In this document: piece after piece, positions 46,186-57,549 of the stretch
Position numbering within the stretch: position 1 is the stretch's first letter
Layout: each line of letters opens with the position of its first letter
Assembly: GCA_024734495.1 (NCBI GenBank)
Contig: JALMQS010000851.1
Location: forward strand, 1-64,000
Reading direction: 5' to 3'
DNA from: Forficula auricularia
Taxonomy: Eukaryota; Arthropoda; Insecta; Dermaptera; Forficulidae
DNA: 64,000 bases
Translations under genes and position numbers: made by a program
Notes under the pieces: generated by a model
The model's database searches: none
What the model saw: only the letters and a program-made list of their open reading frames with translations
What the model was told of the DNA's origin: nothing

Positions 46186-47905
46186 TCGTGCTTGCCTTCG
46201 GCACGCCCTCGAAGCTCGGCCCTCCGGGCTGGTGCCCTGGCGGGCGGCGTCTCGGTCCAAAATTTTTATTCCTCTTAAAAAACCACACTCCAAATGTATA
46301 CCTGTAAACTCCCGAAAATACATAGTCTCTTAAAAGTTTCGCCTCATTTTCGTCCTGACACAGCTACATAAATGAGAATGTAGATATAAATCTGGGAGTA
46401 TTTCTTATTTCTATATTCTACAGCATTGTGATATTTTTTGTGTAAAATATGTAGATTTATTTAAATAAGTGCGATCGTGTGAAGAAGAGAATTATATTAT
46501 ATCATTTTTTTTAAATTTGGGATCGATAATCGGTATAAGGCTCCAAATATTTAAAAGAGATCAGATGTTGTTTGTATGACAGGGTGCTCCGGTATTGCCA
46601 TGAGAAACTCGGGCGTGCGCTCTTTCTGTGCGCAAAGAAAAGCAAATTGAATATTTAATTTTTGAGTGGTGAGGGGGCGGGGAGGAGGAATAATTATCAA
46701 TATATTTAATGTTTCTTAATTTAAAATCAATTGGAGTGTTTCATTTCAAAATTCGTGTCCAAATTACGAATATATTTCAAATTTGCCGCAAATATGCCGA
46801 CGGCGCTCCCTGTCGGAGGCATTACGTCAGCGTTGCGGCAAATTAATCTGGACTAATCTATATAGTAATAAGACCTCAAAATTAAAAATTCCCTATTTTT
46901 AGGTTCAGGAGTCAAATTTAAAAAAAATGAAAAAACTCTCCAGAGATATTTCAACAATAGAACTATTATGTACCTTAAACTTAAAAACCCGTGAAGATAG
47001 AATACTTTAAAAATTCCAAAAATCTACCCTAAAATGACTATATCTTTCTTTTCGGGGCAAATAGAACGAAATACCTAAATATTTTTTTTCGTATTTTTAT
47101 GCTTCACCTTTCTAAACCTAAAACCATATCTATATCTTTTCTGGTTTAAGAGATCTTGAAAAACTCTGAAAACAAATTTTGGATCCCTTTTCCTCCCTTC
47201 AGGCTCCACCTTCTACTACATGTATTAACTGTAAGTGCTGATGAAAAAAGATTCATCATCCCATTGAGTGAGGAACTACTAAATAGATTATACTATATAT
47301 ATTTGTCTAGATTAATTTGTAACAACGCTAAGAGAAATTTCTCTAAAAAAATTTCTCTCTTGCCTAGAATCGAACCTACGAACTCTTGAACTAAGGTCAT
47401 TAGCTTTAACCACTAGACCAATCTAACATTAATATTTATACCATGATTTCTGTTACTAAAACTATATATTTTTGATTTGGACTTTGTGTCGAGATAATAT
47501 TGTATTCATTTGAACTCGAATGAAAATGAAAAAACACCAATAGATTTTAAATTAAGAAACATTAATTATATATTGATTAACGAGGCAAATTTGAAATATA
47601 ATTGTCAGCGCGGATTTTAAACTGATGGCTCCAATCGATTTTCATTAACCAGGCAAATTTGAAATATAATTCTAATTTGGACTCGAATTTTGAAATGAAA
47701 GACTCCAATTCATTTTAAATTAAGAAACATTAAATATATTGATCATTATTCCTCCCCTCCCCCCTCGCCACTCAAAAGTTAAAGAGGCGAAACTTTTAAG
47801 AGACGATGTATTTTCGGTAGTTTACCGGTATACATTTGGAGTGTGGTTTTTTAAGAGGAATAAAATTTTTGGACCGAGACGCTGCCCGCCAGGGCACCAG
47901 CCCGG
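46186..47905. repeat. Large interrupted inverted repeat with GC-rich ends
   Basis: GGCTGGTGCCCTGGCGGGC, CCAAAATTTTTATTCCTCTT and ACACTCCAAATGTATACC at 46225-46300 recur inverted at 47820-47905. A second matching segment is 46665-46760 against 47660-47765 (AAATCAATTGGAGTGTTTCA inverted). About 300 bp near 46350-46655 interrupt the left arm. Probably two opposed copies of one element. Confidence 0.7.
47361..47427 (-). tRNA. tRNA-like sequence (pseudogene or SINE head)
   Basis: The minus strand has A box TGGTCTAGTGG and B box GGTTCGATTCT at tRNA spacing, and a possible short anticodon arm (CTAA/TTAG). The acceptor strands do not pair, so this is not a functional tRNA; a different SINE head is the best guess. 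Confidence 0.5.
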
Positions 47906-48109
47906 AAAAAAAATCACAAGGAAAAAAAATGGTTTATAAAATCTAAATACAAAGATTCTCAAATTGAAAGAAAAAAAAAGAAAAAAATAAGAGAAAAAAA
48001 GAACAGAAAAAATTTACAAAAAATATAAATCACTATGATATTTTCCGCTATAAACACTTTTACACTTTTAAGTTGGCCTGTATTAGGAAGCGATGTAGCA
48101 CTTTGGCAA

Positions 48110-48230
48110 TTTCTTCTTATTCTCGCTCAATCTCGTCAATCTCGCGAGATCTCGCCAATTATGCTTCGGGATTGATCTCTTAAAATAGCCCGAGATCTCG
48201 CGAGATCGGGATTGCATTCTCTAGGACCTA
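48110..48230. repeat. hAT-like terminus with TCTCGCGAGA palindromes
   Basis: Two exact TCTCGCGAGA decamers within extended palindromes (CGAGATCTCGCGAGATCGGG), followed by GATTGCATTCTCTAGG, a typical end sequence of some hAT-like elements. A related GCATTCTCTAGGGTATGC is at 17893. Confidence 0.5.
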
Positions 48231-48308
48231 CATTGTGAATTATTTCAAAGCCATCTTTTCTTTGATAGCTAAGAAAAAGAAATTTACATGATGTTGCTTC
48301 TCATTTTC

Positions 48309-48475
48309 AGATCATATTCGTCTGTTATAAATGACCAATTCCAAATCGCTGTCTCTAGTAGTAATCGAAGGGGGAGTCGCGTATCTTTGCTTTGCATCCG
48401 AAGGTGATGAAGATCAGGTGGCCTCCATGCATCTCCCCTTCGTCAATAAAAGCCTCCTCTGTATTAGAATATGCA
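48309..48475 (+). other. Possible isolated exon
   Basis: Preceded by TTGCTTCTCATTTTCAG and containing donors GTGATG and GTGGCC. One frame is open for about 37 codons (NDQFQIAVSSSNRRGSRVSL). No family recognised. Confidence 0.2.
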
Positions 48476-49529
48476 TAAGAAACGAGATAGGTAATATAAT
48501 GAATGATTGAGAAATTTCATTTTGGCATTTCTTTGTAGGTAGACATGTAAATTCCCTTTAATTGTTTCTACAAAGATTAATAGATATTTCAGTCTAGAGA
48601 ACATAAATCTTGAATATTATGTTGCTTAGTAACTTCAACCATGACTTATTGGCCAACAGAGGGGTGAGCTATAAAGCTTATGCAAGGCCCTAGCAATCTA
48701 GTATCTTGTTTAAATAAATTAAAATATCAAATAACTCTTTTGTAAATTTCAACTCGAAATGCAGGGAATTTGTCACTTTGTTTCTCTTAGATTAATTTGA
48801 ATATTATTAGTTTAAAGTACTCTTAGAGAATTACAATTGGAAAATATGAATAATAAAAATATCTATAGAAAAACAAGAGAGGTGGTAAATATTATGTTAT
48901 GTTCAGAAAAGTTGTTTTACCCCTTCGAAAATTGAACCCGATTGCTAAAAATGCAAAGATTGAATCTCCATAATTAAAAATGAAAAATTTTAGTCGTGCT
49001 ATAAGTAATTTGCAGTTACATCACGGAGGGTAAGCCAAGTGTCCGGATTGTATTTTCGGCATTTCAATTATTACTGAAGGGGTAAAAAACCCTTCTGACT
49101 TAATAAAAATAATCTATAATACCTCGTATTTGATAATTGAGGACATCAATCTAAATATAGAATTAAGAAGAGAGTTATTTACTCAATGTTCAAATTAATA
49201 CCCGACCACAGCATTTAAAGGACGGTATGTTTGGTGCCCTGTGTAGGTATGCTAATTTCTTTATTCCCCATAGAGCCGAAATAGTTGAACCGATTTTCAT
49301 TATCGAGGTATCATTAGATTCCTCTCGATGTTAGAAATTTAGAAAATCAAAATACCATATATTATAGTTTTCCTTAAAAAAAAATTAATATCTTTGAAAC
49401 CTATTGAGACAGATATCAAAATAAAAGTTTTAAAAACCGAATTCTAAAAATTTATATTATCCTCGTTTTAAACCCTAGTCTGAATTTCAAAATATATGTA
49501 TTTACTAGTTTTCCCGCAGCCATGCCCAT

Positions 49530-50176
49530 AAAGGTGGTCCTTATTTTGGATATTTTTCGAATTTTTACACCGACAGAAGCTCATATGGTTCGAAATAAAT
49601 AAAAAAAATATCCACAAAGTTTCAAGTCTCTATCTCAGTTGTTAACTCTGCTGCACAGCGATACAAGTTTCCCATCTAAATAACATGGGGTTTATGGCAT
49701 TAAGCGATCAATTTTTTATACCGGCCAAAGTAATCGTTCAAAAAATTTGAAACTTTGTAGACTTTATCCATATATGTAATATATGCTATCTCCCAGAATT
49801 TTTACAGATTTTTTCTATTATAATTTTGGAGTCTATAACTTTGTATAATTAAGATATAGCAATATTTTATCTAGCTGTAACTCCAAAATTATAATAGATA
49901 AAAAAACTGTAAAAATTCTGAAGTATAGCTACTATTATAAGGATATAGTCTTTAGAGTTTCAAATTTTTTGAACGATTGCTTTGGCCTAAAAAAGAATTG
50001 ATCATTCAATGCCGAAAACCCCATGTTATAGATGTGAAACCTGCATCACTGTGCGGCACAGGTTAAAATTGAGATAGAGACTTGAAACTTGGGGGGATAT
50101 TTTTTTATTTGATTCGAACCATATGAGCCTCTGTCAGCGTAAAACTTCGTAAATACCCAAAATAAGGACCACCCTA
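49530..50176. mobile_element. Foldback element with 8-bp TSD
   Basis: AAGGTGGTCCTTATTTTGG and CCAAAATAAGGACCACCCT are the ends; the inverted match runs almost to the centre near 49850. Flanks ATGCCCAT (49522-49529) and ATGCCTAT (50177-50184) are an 8-bp duplication with one mismatch, suggesting a hAT-type or similar transposase. Confidence 0.85.
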
Positions 50177-50189
50177 ATGCCTATCAAGT

Positions 50190-51100
50190 GGGCTTCTCAA
50201 TTCTTAAATAAATTCAAGTTCTTTCAATACCTAACTAAAAAGGGAAAAATAAAAAAATTCCCAACTATGTAAAAATCAAAATAAACTTTACAAACAAGAC
50301 TATCTTTTTTTTACTGAAACCTTAAAGTAGCTCACTATAAGATTCTCCAAATTGTTCAGTTCACTCATAAATAATCTAATGATAAGATAACAATTAAAAT
50401 TTACGTTATTGCCAGCAATCTGTGGCCACTCTTTTCAAATAGTGAATGTATAATAATATGGCCTTCAACTGCGGGACGTAACCCTAATTTTAATTGTTAT
50501 TATATCATTTATGTCTATTTATAATTATATGAACAATATTAAATCGCTTGAAGCGAGCTACTGTTAAATTTAAGAAAAAAATGAAAATGGTCTTGTTTAA
50601 ATCATTTTAATTGCGCTGGCGCTTTTCACGGAATCAAATATTTTGATTTTCTAATTTATTAAATTAAATATTATAAAATATATACTTCATAAACTCATCT
50701 GGCGGGAATATACTTTACAACGATGAAATAATTATTATCTATTGCTAGCCTAATCAAAATGTTCTCTATTGATATTTTGTTATCAAAATAGGAATCGAAA
50801 TTTTTTATACTTATTTATTAATATCAATATATTCAAATAATTAAAAATAACAACATAATTCACAGCGATTCAATAACTACATTTGTGTATAGCCTAAACC
50901 CAATTTCGGAAAAATCACTTGAGGCGCTCACCTCACTCGATAACGATCACACATTAGTCTTTGAAACGTTGTGTCTGACTTGTCATAATTTTTATGAACA
51001 TTAAAAAGTATGAGTACCAAGTTATATTTTTCAAAAAAAAATTCAAAATAGTTTCAACTTTTCATATTCCTTTTTTTCTCGCCGATTTCAAATAAATATT
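50190..51100. other. AT-rich interval without recognised features
   Basis: No coding frame or repeat end was recognised. Confidence 0.4.
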
Positions 51101-51111
51101 TTGGTCTAGAA

Positions 51112-52341
51112 CCGGGGTGTCCAACCTTTTGGCTTATAAGGGCCACATCTAAAGAAAAAAAAATTGTCTCGAACCGCGGATAAAATATTATAATTCTATT
51201 GATATTTGTTATTCAAAAAAGATAGTTAATGAATGTAGAAATAAGAACTTTATTATTTTTTTAGCTCATAGTGAGCTTCTAATTTTACTTTTCATAAATT
51301 TTATACTTGAAAATAGCTTCTCGTATATGTGAATACTAGTACATACCTACATACTTACAAAAAGTGATATTATGTATTAGTATTTGTTTATATTTTTTCC
51401 TGGCTAGATAATTAATATAAAGTTCTAATAAAGAGACAATATTCAATTTTTCTTTCAGATTGGTAGGTATCTAATTGTTGTTCTAGAACATTCAATCAGA
51501 AAGTTTCCAAATAGAAAATTTATTTCTAATCGAAAATGGAGTCCAAAATAGACCAAAATAATGATTATTTTTTCGGAAATCTTGAAATCTAGTTCCAGAT
51601 TCAAAATTTAAAATTAGCACTTTTATTTTTCGAAAACTTCACAGTCGATTTTCAGATTTCTTATTTTAGAGAAAAAAAATTATCAGGTCAAATTGTTGCC
51701 TGTTTTTCAGTATCTACATATAAATCTCAATGTTTTAAGGAATATTATGACTTTATTTTGGGCTACGGGTCGACCAGCCCTAGTTTAAATCGAATGGAAT
51801 TAAAGAAGGATATGAGGAATGATAATTTATTTTTTAAAAGGGTCACGGATATAATAATCCTTGACCATTCAATTATCTATTGACATGTAAGAACGTGCAA
51901 AGATCTAAAAGACAAGTCCTGACAAGATTTAGTCCAAAGAGAGAAATTACCAATTAATTGTGATTGTTCTAGAAATCCCCAATTCCTTGTCTTCTTGTAC
52001 TAGAATGAATGATATAACTATAGACTTGGTTAGTGTCGTAGCAAATAAATTACTGAAATAATAAATATTTTAGAAAAAAGTAATATGAGAAGAAAAAGAA
52101 TTCTTAAATATTCGAATCTTCATTATTTTTTTGATCTCATATACCTAGTTGAGATTATAATTTTGCTTTTAGTGAATTTTATTCTTGAAAAAAGCTTTAC
52201 GTATTGTACAAAAGTAAATTCATATTTCGAAAAAGGGAATAACTATATCTCTACATTTAAATCTCAATGTTTTAAGGAAGTTAATGATTTTATGTTGGGC
52301 CACACTCATTTCAGTGCTGGAGCACGGGTTGGACAGCCCTG
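51112..52341. mobile_element. hAT element with perfect 8-bp TSD
   Basis: GTCTAGAA at 51104-51111 and 52342-52349. Ends CCGGGGTGTCCAACC and GGTTGGACAGCCCTG are inverted with two mismatches, the classic hAT signature. The right-end region is duplicated internally (ATCTCAATGTTTTAAGGAA at about 51730 and 52265, with GACCAGCCCTAG near 51774), so two copies or a partial duplication are stacked. No transposase motif; the frame at 52085-52477 is incidental. Confidence 0.9.
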
Positions 52342-52659
52342 GTCTAGAATGTTTTCTAATACGGACTATCCCATATGCACAACATTATTTCGTTACCAAG
52401 ATTTCAAAGGAATCTGTGAATCCAATTATCCGTTTATTTTCAATTCAATAATATTTATTTATTTTTATATTTATTAGTATTTAAAAAAAAGCATAATATT
52501 TCGGAGGAATTCAATAGAATCATTCGTTAAAAAATTTGATTGGTTTCATAAAAATTCCTGTTTCGCCATTAAATCTTCAAGTCAAGTCAGCTAAACATAG
52601 TATCTCGTAAGAGATATTTTTTTACATTGATATAAAAGCGAATGGTTTTAACAGTTAAT

Positions 52660-52810
52660 TTGCCTCGGATTAACGCCATGTCCTCGGCACAGTGTGATCC
52701 TGCATGCGGGTGTCCGTCTTCCGAATAGGGCCCATGTCCAGGTGTGGAATGCGGTCGCCGACGTTGTCTGGGGGTCACGACCCCCGGCCTCTTCTCCCTT
52801 AACGAAACCA
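52660..52810 (-). other. GC-rich island with a short frame
   Basis: The minus frame reads TPRQRRRPHSTPGHGPYSED and HPHAGSHCAEDMALIRGKLT. No recognised domain. Could be an exon or a retroelement fragment. Confidence 0.25.
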
Positions 52811-53559
52811 GACACGCCTGGTCATTTATTTATTTACAACCATTATCCATTCATTATCAACGAAAATGTTCACTTCTCAGCGAACAAATTTAATAGCTCT
52901 TCTCTTTTTCAGAAAGCTTTCCAAGGAATCTTTTCACATTTTCTTTCTAATCAGTGATCCCAAGATGAATGGATTAAATTCTTCACAATACTAAAAGATG
53001 ATATATACAATCCATAAATACATCAAAATGTGCCAAAAATTTATAATCAATAAATCACAACATATTATAACAAAAGACATTGATCACATTTTCTCAGTCA
53101 CTATTTACTAAGGAAATATTTTCCATTTCCTTCTTTTTATTTTTCCATTAGAATGAAAAAATACCATCCATGAAATATATATTTTAATCGATATAATATT
53201 TCTATTTTCATTTCATTAGTGAATCTTTTGATTTTTTTAAAATATTGCTAATGAATATGGCAATAAGTATCTACAAAATTGAAATTTGAAATTATTATAA
53301 TTATGTTTTATTAGTTTTCTTAGAAATCATGTGTCTGAATCCAGGAACGCGCCAAGTTCCTCTTGCGCCGTCGTGCAAAATACTGATTGACGCCTTTATA
53401 TGCACTGAGGCCAAATTACTGCTGCCACAACATTTAATCACGTTTAAAGGTTTTTTTTACAAAAAAAAACTAATAGGGCGAATAATAAATAATTTCAGCC
53501 GTTTTTGAGATATTTCGAAAATACAAAGAAAAAAAAACAAACAAAATTTTTAATACCTC

Positions 53560-53790
53560 ACATAGGGGGGGACATCATCAGACACAATCATGTTCATACC
53601 TGTCGCAGCACGCTCGCTGATTGCCATCAATCCGGTCATTTTAATATCAACTCCTCGAATAATGGGAGCCCCTGCTATATAGACAACTGAATTACCAGAT
53701 CAGTCAAGGGTATCCCTACCCTGCACAAAGAAGGCGCAAGCCATTGCCCATTTTTACTTTATCCAATGCGAAGCAGATAAGATGCGGAAC
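53560..53790 (-). repeat. Dispersed repeat with protein-like frame, copy 2
   Basis: The minus strand is open from near 53720: GNSVVYIAGAPIIRGVDIKM, TGLMAISERAATGMNMIVSD, then DVPPYVRY and a stop. Copy 1 at 27115-27330 keeps the same protein pattern despite base changes. Family not recognised. Confidence 0.5.
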
Positions 53791-54296
53791 GGGCGTGAGC
53801 CAGGCTAAATAAATTGTATTCTCTATCATTATATTTATCCTACAGATATATCTTACTCTGGCAAATCTAAATGCAGTTCCGAATTACTTTTAAAAGACTC
53901 TAGTGAAGATGTAATTTCGTTAATTTAAGCTTTAACGACAAGACAAACATACATTTAAAAACATGTTATTTTAGAGAAAATTTAATTAATTCTACTTATA
54001 CCAGAAACAATCAGAACAAGAAGTTGTTTGTACTGTAATAAGCCGATAATCTCAAGCTTATACTGTTTGAATCCTTTAAATCTTTATTTAAAATTATATA
54101 CAAATTATATATACCATATATGTCAGCCTTTGATTTTAATGAGTAATAAGGAATTTAAAGGAAATGAAATTATTGTTAAGAAAGACGATGAATATTCTAA
54201 TATAATTAATTTAATGCGAAATGAGTGGTAGACAATCAATATTGAAGCATCAAAAGAATTAATAATATTGTAAAGAGAAAGGAAAGGAAAAGAAGG

Positions 54297-54334
54297 GTGT
54301 CCTCTGCTTGATGCAAATAAACATATATGGTACA
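54297..54334 (-). repeat. HHR family A tail fragment
   Basis: The minus strand reads TGTTTATTTGCATCAAGCAG then AGGACACC. The ribozyme is absent. Confidence 0.65.
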
Positions 54335-54959
54335 ATATACATATATTTACCAAATTTAAATATATTATCATATTTATAATATAACAGCAAAACGAAATTT
54401 TCTATATCCAGAGGCCAAAGAGGGTCCAAAAATCTATTGGTCAGTGCGTACGTATGTACGTACCCCCCTGCGTTTCGCAAACATAAGTCTCAAAGCTACG
54501 AAATTCGAAACTTAAGCTCGATTTAGGCTAGAAGGAGTACAGTAAGCTTTTATGATGATAGGCTCCATTTTTAATTTCTCCACTTTCATGAGGCGGACCT
54601 TTAGGACGGGGCCCGGCCAAAATTAAATAATGAACTAAAAGACTCTCTATGAGCTGTTGCGGGGTGTGTTGAATGCCCCCAATTATCTGGCCTCGTTCCT
54701 AAAGAGATGTGTACATAATTTTAAATTTTTAACAAACTTGTAAATAATTTTAATTTTAACTTTTTATAATGTACATATTAAAATATTTGTTTAAGACCCC
54801 CCCCCCATTTAACTTTAGTGGATGTAAGCCACAACATCTGGCATAATTTTTTGACGGCTGGCGTTTTTTGTATATAAAATGTAAACCTTTTCTTTTTCTT
54901 GTAAAGGGCTGCCCCCCTCTGCGTGGCGCAATAAACACAGTCAATTGAAATCGAAAAAC

Positions 54960-55460
54960 CGAAAGTGGTCATTTACATGAAAGATTTTTCGTTTTTTTTT
55001 TATTTCCTCAAAAACGTCTCTAACGATTTTTTAAAAAATTAGTGTATTTATCAAGTGTTATGAGTTAATAGTTGAGTCAATTTTTGAATCCCATTGAATT
55101 AATAGAAGGGGGTGTAAAGTAGTAATGTCGCGCAGGGGGGTACATTCTTATCTACGTAAACATCAACTTCCGGTTTTTCTATTTTAGCCAAAATCTTGTT
55201 ATTCTTCTTGTAGCCTCTAGATAGTTTAAGTTTCAAATTTCAAGGCTCTTTGACTTTCCGAAGACGAGATATGAAAGATTAAAATATTTATTTTACGACA
55301 CTCCTAATTTACAACCCTTTACTTTAATTCAATCGGATTAAAAATTTGACACAACTATTAACTCATGACACTTGATATATACACTAATTTTTAAAAAACC
55401 CGTTAGAGCTGTTTTTGAGAAATTCAAAAAAAAACGAAATAATGGAAGGGTGTGTAAATT
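54960..55460. repeat. Imperfect inverted repeat
   Basis: Left TTTCCTCAAAAACGTCTCTA, TTAGTGTATTTATCAAGTGT and GAGTTAATAGTTGAGTCAA reappear inverted at 55340-55440. Probably a decayed foldback element. Confidence 0.6.
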
Positions 55461-55645
55461 AGTAGTGTCGCGATGATTTCAAATAAATGAAAATGTGAAA
55501 GTCGTGTGGTGAACATATCAGTAGATTTTAAATTTACTTATTAATTAATAATATTATAATAAACAACAAATAGTTTATTTATTGAAGGAGACAATAAAAG
55601 AGTGTGTCTTCTGCTGGAATTATAAATTTTATTTATTTATAACAA

Positions 55646-55679
55646 GACTATAGTTTCGAGGGCTTTCCCTCTTCATCAG
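55646..55679 (-). ncRNA. Hammerhead ribozyme motif, A2, tandem unit 1
   Basis: CTGATGA, A, GAGGG-AAAG-CCCTC, GAA, ACTATAGT, C. All core positions intact, helix III palindromic, one extra A before helix II. Confidence 0.82.
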
Positions 55680-55756
55680 TCTATTACAATGGATTCACAG
55701 GAATTAATTTAATAATAAATTCTACTGGAATTATAAATTTTATTTATTTATAACGA

Positions 55757-55791
55757 GACTATAGTTTCGAGGGCTTTGCCCTCTTCATCAG
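55757..55791 (-). ncRNA. Hammerhead ribozyme motif, A2, tandem unit 2
   Basis: Same layout as unit 1: CTGATGA, A, then GAGGGC-AAA-GCCCTC, one base pair longer in helix II; GAAACTATAGTC follows. It lies 111 nt from unit 1 in the same orientation. Confidence 0.82.
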
Positions 55792-55859
55792 TCTATTACA
55801 GTGGATTCACAGTAATTAATTTATTATTAAATTAATTCCTGTGAATCCATTGTAATAGA

Positions 55860-55891
55860 CTGATGAGAGCAAAGCCCTCGAAACTATAGTC
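55860..55891 (+). ncRNA. Hammerhead ribozyme motif, A2, opposite arm
   Basis: CTGATGAGAGCAAAGCCCTC then GAAACTATAGTC. Helix II is damaged by a 3-nt loss on the 5' side, leaving a GAG/CTC stem. Confidence 0.65.
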
Positions 55892-55911
55892 TCGTTATAA
55901 ATAAATAAAAT

Positions 55912-55990
55912 TTATAATTCCAGCAGAAGAACACACTCTTTTATTGTCTCCTTCAATATATAAAAATTCTGCAACTCTCGGCAAAAAAAC
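55912..55990 (+). ncRNA. Structured tail following the A2 ribozyme
   Basis: CCAGCAGAAGA...CACTC...TGTCTCC...TTCTGCAACTCTCGGCAAAA. GCAGAA pairs with TTCTGC around an inner AGACA/TGTCT stem. The same position in family A is GCAGAG with CTCTGC. Confidence 0.6.
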
Positions 55991-56252
55991 TTTCAATTTA
56001 AAATAGTTTATTGATTGGTATGAACATTGATCCATATCAATTCAAGTATGCACCAAATCAGTCCTTTGGATAATTTACAAATGGCATTTAATTCGGATTC
56101 CAAAAAGTCTGGTAATTAATAAAATTCTATTGTCATTTGCGGGAAACCTATTTTGCCCAAAGCGACTAGATTAAAGTTAGCACACTGGTATTGTTTAACT
56201 CGGAGATATAAAAGTAGAATAGGGCATTATAATAAAAAATATAATAAAATAA

Positions 56253-56549
56253 AAAAAAAAAAAATCAAGAGTCAAAAGTCAAATAAGAAGTTCGGTATTA
56301 AATTCGCTATGCGCGACGCAACAAACCTCAGTTATTAATTTCTATGTTCCTCTAAATCAAACAGAATTACAGGGGCCAGTTAATTACGAAGCATGTCTCG
56401 ACTGTTCTGATGCCCTTAGGCATTCCCCTCAGGGCACCCAGGCGCGAGTTGCCCAAATTTCTGATTTATTAAAAACTGTAGCCCGAGGGATTGAAGGGGA
56501 TAGGGCTCGGGTGAACTCGACATTCGTAAAACACCAACATTCGGCTTAA
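56253..56549 (+). other. Unassigned open frame of 98 codons without ATG
   Basis: Open from 56253 to a TAA at 56547, outside which the DNA returns to AT-rich. The second half is GC-richer and protein-like: GPVNYEACLDCSDALRHSPQ, GTQARVAQISDLLKTVARGI and EGDRARVNSTFVKHQHSA. AATTACAG at 56365-56372 could be a splice acceptor just before GGGCCAG. It could be a terminal exon or a transposon gene fragment; no family recognised. Confidence 0.3.
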
Positions 56550-56559
56550 ATCTCAACTG

Positions 56560-57200
56560 AGCGGGAACAAAGTTTTTTTATTATTTTTTTTCCTGGCCTC
56601 TGAAAAAAGACGTTTTGTAAATATACATTATTAGCCAAGAGCCTGGCTGCTAGCCGTCCGTCCGACCAACACTAAGTGATTATTGTTTTGTCCATATTTG
56701 TATGAGCATTTCTTTTGTTCTGTTTTGGTTGCCTTCCACATCGTAGGTTACTATAGTTACTCTCTTTCCAGCATTGCACATTCGGAATGAACCTCATCGA
56801 GGATCAAACAACTTGTATTCTTTTAGATTCTGCTAATTTCTTTCTAATTTTTATTTTTATAGCTAAATATACCGTAACGATAACTTGCTTTCGATTCATC
56901 TCCAGAAGCTATTTGATCCCTACTTATTTTGTGTGTTCTGTTTATATACGACTTATATATGAGGCGCTAAGGGCTAAATTGGATCAAGTCCAAAATGGTA
57001 AAAAATTTGTTTATTGCGGATTAAACTTGTTAATGGTGTATATCATAGAGTAATATAGAGTGGAAGGCTCCATAAGGAGCCAATGTATTTTAGCGTATAC
57101 GAGTTACAGAGCTCTCTGGCGGTTCAGAATGGGCAATAAAATGGCGGGAACCGCTTTCTTCGGGGCAAATTTTGGTGATGTCACAAACAGGTAGCGGATG
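56560..57200. other. Interval without recognised gene
   Basis: The 88-codon frame at 56787-57053 is hydrophobic, without recognisable motifs. GCTCCATAAGGAGC near 57070 is a small hairpin. Confidence 0.3.
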
Positions 57201-57204
57201 ATTC

Positions 57205-57545
57205 TACTTTTTTTAATGAAAATGATGAGAGAAGGAGTTACACCAAAAAGGTGCAACCCCTAAAGGCCTGGGTTGGCTCCTCCATCGTGAAAAGAAGAAG
57301 AAAGAATTTTATGGACTGGGCGGGGGTCGAAGGTATCTGTGCATACGGGTCTTAAATAGCTGAAGGTTATAAGTCGCGGGAAAGATGGTGGCAGGGAGCG
57401 AGTTCCAGTCTCTGGAGGTCATAGGGATAAAAGAGTTGGCGAAAGCGCTTGTTCGACTTTTATCCAATTTGACAGCGAAGGGGTGCTGAGCGTTTGAAAA
57501 CCGCGTGTTTCTCGTAAAGAGGGCATTAGGGGGGATAATTGATAC
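57205..57545 (-). pseudogene. LINE 3'-end relic
   Basis: Close relative of 15541-16035: the same 3' end (CATCATTTTCATTAAAA on the minus strand), GGTGTAACTCCTTCTC, and the RDWNSLP region (GACTGGAACTCGCTCCC). Truncated earlier at the 5' side. Non-coding. Confidence 0.8.
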
Positions 57546-57549
57546 TATT

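Larger units (their letters stand above)
55580..56001. mobile_element. HHR subfamily A2 inverted element with tandem ribozymes and 11-bp TSD
   Basis: Flanked by AATAGTTTATT (55569-55579 and 56002-56012). The minus arm has a partial tail and two ribozymes in direct tandem (55679-55646 and 55791-55757). The plus arm has one ribozyme (55860-55891) and a complete tail. The arms meet near 55825. The tandem spacing of 111 nt means cleavage at both sites would release a 111-nt RNA. Confidence 0.88.

Noticed and set aside
15171..48475. Splicing of the exon at 15092-15171 to 48309, where codon phase fits
   Set aside because: Phase agreement has a one-in-three chance and the intron would be 33 kb; the frame then stops within 37 codons.
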